NCBI RefSeq assembly: GCF_900182645.1
Contig: NZ_FXTA01000004.1
Span: forward strand, 310,001 to 374,000
Source: Flavobacterium resistens
GTDB lineage: Bacteria; Bacteroidota; Bacteroidia; Flavobacteriales; Flavobacteriaceae
Length of the DNA: 64,000 bases
Direction of reading: 5' to 3'
Shown: piece by piece, positions 61,349 through 64,000 of the stretch
Position numbering within the stretch: the first letter of the stretch is position 1
How the letters are laid out: every line of letters begins with the position of its first letter
Program-made: the position numbers and the translations under genes
Notes under the pieces: generated by a model
The model's database searches: none
The model's input: the letters and a program-made list of their open reading frames with translations, nothing else
What the model was told of the DNA's origin: nothing

Positions 61349-62632
61349 TTATTCCTGATTATGATGCTCTTCCATATCTCTTTTCAGATCTAAATTTCTA
61401 AAAGTAGGAGATATAAAACCGAAGCCTAAAACAGTCAAAAGTGTAATACTTCCTCCAAAAACAACGGAAGTAACAGTTCCCATTAATTTAGCGGTTGCAC
61501 CACTTTCAAAAGCGCCTAATTCATTTGAAGATCCAACAAAAATTGAATTTACGGCACCCACACGTCCACGCATATGATCTGGCGTTTTAAGCTGTAAGAT
61601 TGTCTGACGAATAACTACTGAAATTCCGTCAGCTAATCCGCTTAAAAATAAAGCAAAAACAGAAAGCCAGAAATAAGTAGAAAGTCCAAATAAAATGATT
61701 GATAATCCAAAAACAAAAATGGCGATTAAAAGTTTTTTTCCTGCATTTTTATACAAAGGTACATAAGCAGAAACGAGCATGGTAATAAAAGATCCAACAG
61801 CAGGTGCTGCTCTTAATATTCCAAATCCTTCAGCACCAACTTTTAAAATGTCCTGTGCAAAAATCGGTAATAATGCTACTGCGCCTCCAAAGAGTACAGC
61901 AATCATGTCAAGTGATAATGCGCCTAAAACAACTTGGTTTTTGAAGACAAAAGTTAATCCTTCGGTAAGACTGTCTTTTATCGATTCTCCAATCTTCGGA
62001 TTTACGATTGGTTTTTTACTGATTTGTGACAAGGCAATTAAGGCGAGAATTGAGAATCCGAAAACCAGGCACATCGACCAGTGAACGCCAATCCAGTTAA
62101 TTGAAAATCCTGCCAATGCCGGCCCCATAACGGCTCCAATTTGCCAAACTGAACTGCTCCAGGTAGAAGCATTTGGATATACTTTTTTAGGTATAATCAG
62201 TGATTGAAGAGAGAAAGTAGTTGGACCTAAAAATGCTCTAACCAATCCGCCCAAAAAGACTAAAGCATAAATGGAATATAAAATAACAGTCTGCGATAAA
62301 CCACCAACAATTTTTGGCCATGTCAATAAAAACAATCCAAAACTAATTACAGAAAATCCCAGAATACATTTTACCAATAATCCTTTCTTCTCACTTTGAT
62401 CGACAATATGTCCGGCAAATAAAGCCATTCCAACAGCAGGAATTACTTCCATCAAACCAATAATTCCTAGTGAAAGTGGATTTTTAGTTAAACTGTAGAC
62501 TTCCCATTCGATCACAATAAATTGCATGGCCCAGGCAAAAACCATGCAGAAGCGCAGTAATAAATACACATTGAATTCTCTATAACGAAGCGCCTGGTAA
62601 GGATCTGGTTTACTTGATTTAATTTCTTCCAT
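61349..62632 (-). CDS. MFS transporter (MFS_3 / EntS-like)
   Basis: A 427-residue inner-membrane transporter with about 12 helices. Features include the loop 2-3 motif GHIVDQSEKKGLL and 'VVIRQTILQLKTPDHMRGRV', typical of the MFS_3 exporter group. The probable role is drug or siderophore-type export; substrate unknown. It overlaps recJ by 14 bp and follows it in the same transcript. Confidence 0.88.
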   Translation of the reverse strand: MEEIKSSKPDPYQALRYREFNVYLLLRFCMVFAWAMQFIVIEWEVYSLTKNPLSLGIIGLMEVIPAVGMALFAGHIVDQSEKKGLLVKCILGFSVISFGLFLLTWPKIVGGLSQTVILYSIYALVFLGGLVRAFLGPTTFSLQSLIIPKKVYPNASTWSSSVWQIGAVMGPALAGFSINWIGVHWSMCLVFGFSILALIALSQISKKPIVNPKIGESIKDSLTEGLTFVFKNQVVLGALSLDMIAVLFGGAVALLPIFAQDILKVGAEGFGILRAAPAVGSFITMLVSAYVPLYKNAGKKLLIAIFVFGLSIILFGLSTYFWLSVFALFLSGLADGISVVIRQTILQLKTPDHMRGRVGAVNSIFVGSSNELGAFESGATAKLMGTVTSVVFGGSITLLTVLGFGFISPTFRNLDLKRDMEEHHNQE

Positions 62633-64000
62633 TTGTTCTAATGTCTTTCAGCATAAGCTGTGTTGAAATTGTGCCGTTCCATTCGTTTTCAGCAATTGTA
62701 TAGGCTAGTTGAAACGGGTTTTGATTTTTTGTAATATCTATTTTTTTTCCGAGTCCAAAGCCAATTGCGGCAATTCCGTCGGAGTTGATTTGTTTTGCGA
62801 AAAGCCTTAAATGTTCGTCTTCCGAACCTAAGGTTTTTGCGTAACCAGTATCTTTTACATCAGAAGTCATAAAAACCGGTGTCATATTTTGTGGGCCAAA
62901 AGGCTCGAATTGTTTTAATATTCGAATTAATTTTGGCGTGATATCAGAGAAATCAATTTCTGCATCTATTTCGATTTCTGGTGTTAACATTTCGGGAAGA
63001 ATAGTTTCCTGAACTTGTTTTTCAAAAGCGTTTTTAAAAGTCTGATAATTTTCTGCTTTTAAAGTCATTCCTGCCGCATACATATGTCCTCCAAATTGTT
63101 CCAAATGTTCTGCGCAGGCATCTAATGCATTATAAACATCAAAACCTTTTACAGATCGTGCTGAAGCAGCATATTTGTCGCCACTTTTAGTAAAAACCAA
63201 AGTCGGACGATAATAGGTTTCGATTAATCTTGAAGCTACAATTCCAATTACGCCTTTGTGCCAGTCTTCCTGAAATACAACTGTAGAAAAACGTTCTTCT
63301 TCGTTGTTTTCTACAATCTGTTGAAAAGCTTCTTTGGTGATTTTTTTGTCTAAATCTTTTCGGTCGGCGTTGTATTGTTCAATTTCTGAAGCAAATTGTT
63401 GTGCTTGTTCCAAATCAAATTCGGTTAAAAGCTCAACAGCATGATTTCCGTGTTTGATTCTTCCGGCCGCATTTATTCGTGGCGAAATAATAAATACAAC
63501 ATCTGTAATGTCTAAAACTTTCTTTTTTACCTGATGAACCAGAGCTTTAATTCCCGGTCTTGGTTCGCTGTTGATTACTTTCAATCCGAAGTAAGCTAGA
63601 ACACGATTCTCTCCCGTAATCGGAACAATATCGGCAGCAATTGCCGTTGCAACCAAATCCAGATAGGGAACAAGATCTTCTACGGTTTCATTTCGATTTT
63701 GACCTAAAGCCTGAATCAATTTAAAACCAACTCCGCAACCGCATAATTCATCATAAGGATAGGAGCAGTCTTCTCTTTTCGGATCTAAAACGGCCACAGC
63801 ATCTGGAAGTGTTTCTCCAGGACGGTGGTGGTCACAAACAATAAAATCAATGTTTTTTGCTTTCGCATAAGCGATATGATCAATTGATTTGATTCCGCAG
63901 TCGAGAGCTATTATCAAGGAAATTCCATTATCATCTGCGTAATCAATTCCTTTATATGAGATTCCGTAACCTTCGTCGTAACGATCGGGAATATAAGTCG
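62619..64000 (-). CDS. recJ: single-stranded-DNA exonuclease RecJ (5' end outside window)
   Basis: The frame is open to the window edge, reading TYIPDRYDEGYGISYKGIDY before the TTG at 63917, so the gene continues beyond the window. Visible parts are 'IALDCGIKSIDH', the DHH motif VCDHHRPGETLP, 'IAADIVPITGENR' , the RINAAGR segment and the DHHA1 GGHMYAAGM motif, ending in an OB-like region. It degrades single strands 5' to 3' in RecF-pathway and mismatch repair. It is cotranscribed with the MFS gene. Confidence 0.93.
   Translation of the reverse strand, partial: TYIPDRYDEGYGISYKGIDYADDNGISLIIALDCGIKSIDHIAYAKAKNIDFIVCDHHRPGETLPDAVAVLDPKREDCSYPYDELCGCGVGFKLIQALGQNRNETVEDLVPYLDLVATAIAADIVPITGENRVLAYFGLKVINSEPRPGIKALVHQVKKKVLDITDVVFIISPRINAAGRIKHGNHAVELLTEFDLEQAQQFASEIEQYNADRKDLDKKITKEAFQQIVENNEEERFSTVVFQEDWHKGVIGIVASRLIETYYRPTLVFTKSGDKYAASARSVKGFDVYNALDACAEHLEQFGGHMYAAGMTLKAENYQTFKNAFEKQVQETILPEMLTPEIEIDAEIDFSDITPKLIRILKQFEPFGPQNMTPVFMTSDVKDTGYAKTLGSEDEHLRLFAKQINSDGIAAIGFGLGKKIDITKNQNPFQLAYTIAENEWNGTISTQLMLKDIRTNGRN

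Noticed and set aside
1..64000. CRISPR array
   Set aside because: No regularly spaced direct repeats with unique spacers and no cas genes were seen. The tandem repeats found are short and irregular or are gene paralogues.

Overview
The window looks like chromosome of a Flavobacterium-type Bacteroidota. It is AT-rich and genes lack Shine-Dalgarno boxes. Several genes follow the Bacteroidota promoter form TTG-N17/23-TAnnTTTG. It also has a SusC/SusD pair, a mevalonate-pathway gene (mvaS), a b558-type succinate dehydrogenase and several families of intergenic inverted repeats. I place it near F. johnsoniae by general resemblance only, since no database was searched.

Layout. 1-6.6 kb: partial alpha/beta hydrolase, AIM24-like protein, ferritin, secreted hydrolase, Xaa-Pro aminopeptidase and a DUF5018-like lipoprotein. 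6.6-10.5 kb: a loose accessory stretch with a gene fragment, two GNAT acetyltransferases, small membrane proteins, a membrane LytTR regulator, two small exported proteins and a large nested inverted repeat. 10.5-15.8 kb: mvaS and sdhCAB. 15.8-29.8 kb: a polysaccharide-utilisation-type locus made of a GH20 hexosaminidase, a DeoR regulator, and the minus-strand operon susC-susD-gntP-ridA-kdgK-eda-PLP enzyme-M19 peptidase. 29.8-36.2 kb: omega-amidase-like nitrilase, lipoproteins, a large exported protein and methylmalonyl-CoA epimerase. 36.3-42.5 kb: a CAT-anticodon tRNA, a small membrane protein with a structured leader, ribE, pdxA, yceD-rpmF, and fabH-accB-accC. 42.6-48.7 kb: six tandem small secreted PepSY-like paralogues, then an NtrC-type response regulator convergent with a hybrid histidine kinase. 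48.8-53.8 kb: S9 peptidase, DAO-family oxidoreductase, mtgA and an LpxR-like outer-membrane protein. 53.8-56.6 kb: a small island with repeats, a PD-(D/E)XK nuclease-like protein plus a membrane partner, and tRNA-Ala(GGC) with a duplicated 5' end. 56.6-64 kb: enoyl-CoA hydratase, queD, lpxH, a seven-haem cytochrome lipoprotein, two DUF6686-like paralogues, an MFS transporter and recJ, which runs off the window edge.

The most interesting system is the 15.8-29.8 kb locus. A SusCD importer, a gluconate-family permease, a D-threonine-aldolase-fold PLP enzyme, RidA, a KDG-type kinase and a KDPG-type aldolase together form a plausible complete route for a 2-amino-aldonic acid: D-glucosaminate to KDG to KDPG to pyruvate plus glyceraldehyde 3-phosphate. 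With the GH20 enzyme and an M19 metallo-amidohydrolase as candidate deacetylase, the locus could consume C1-oxidised chitin fragments. The GH20 gene and the susC operon share a TGCAAAA box at an identical 16-nt distance from a predicted TAnnTTTG element, which supports joint control. The substrate is inferred and not shown by the sequence.
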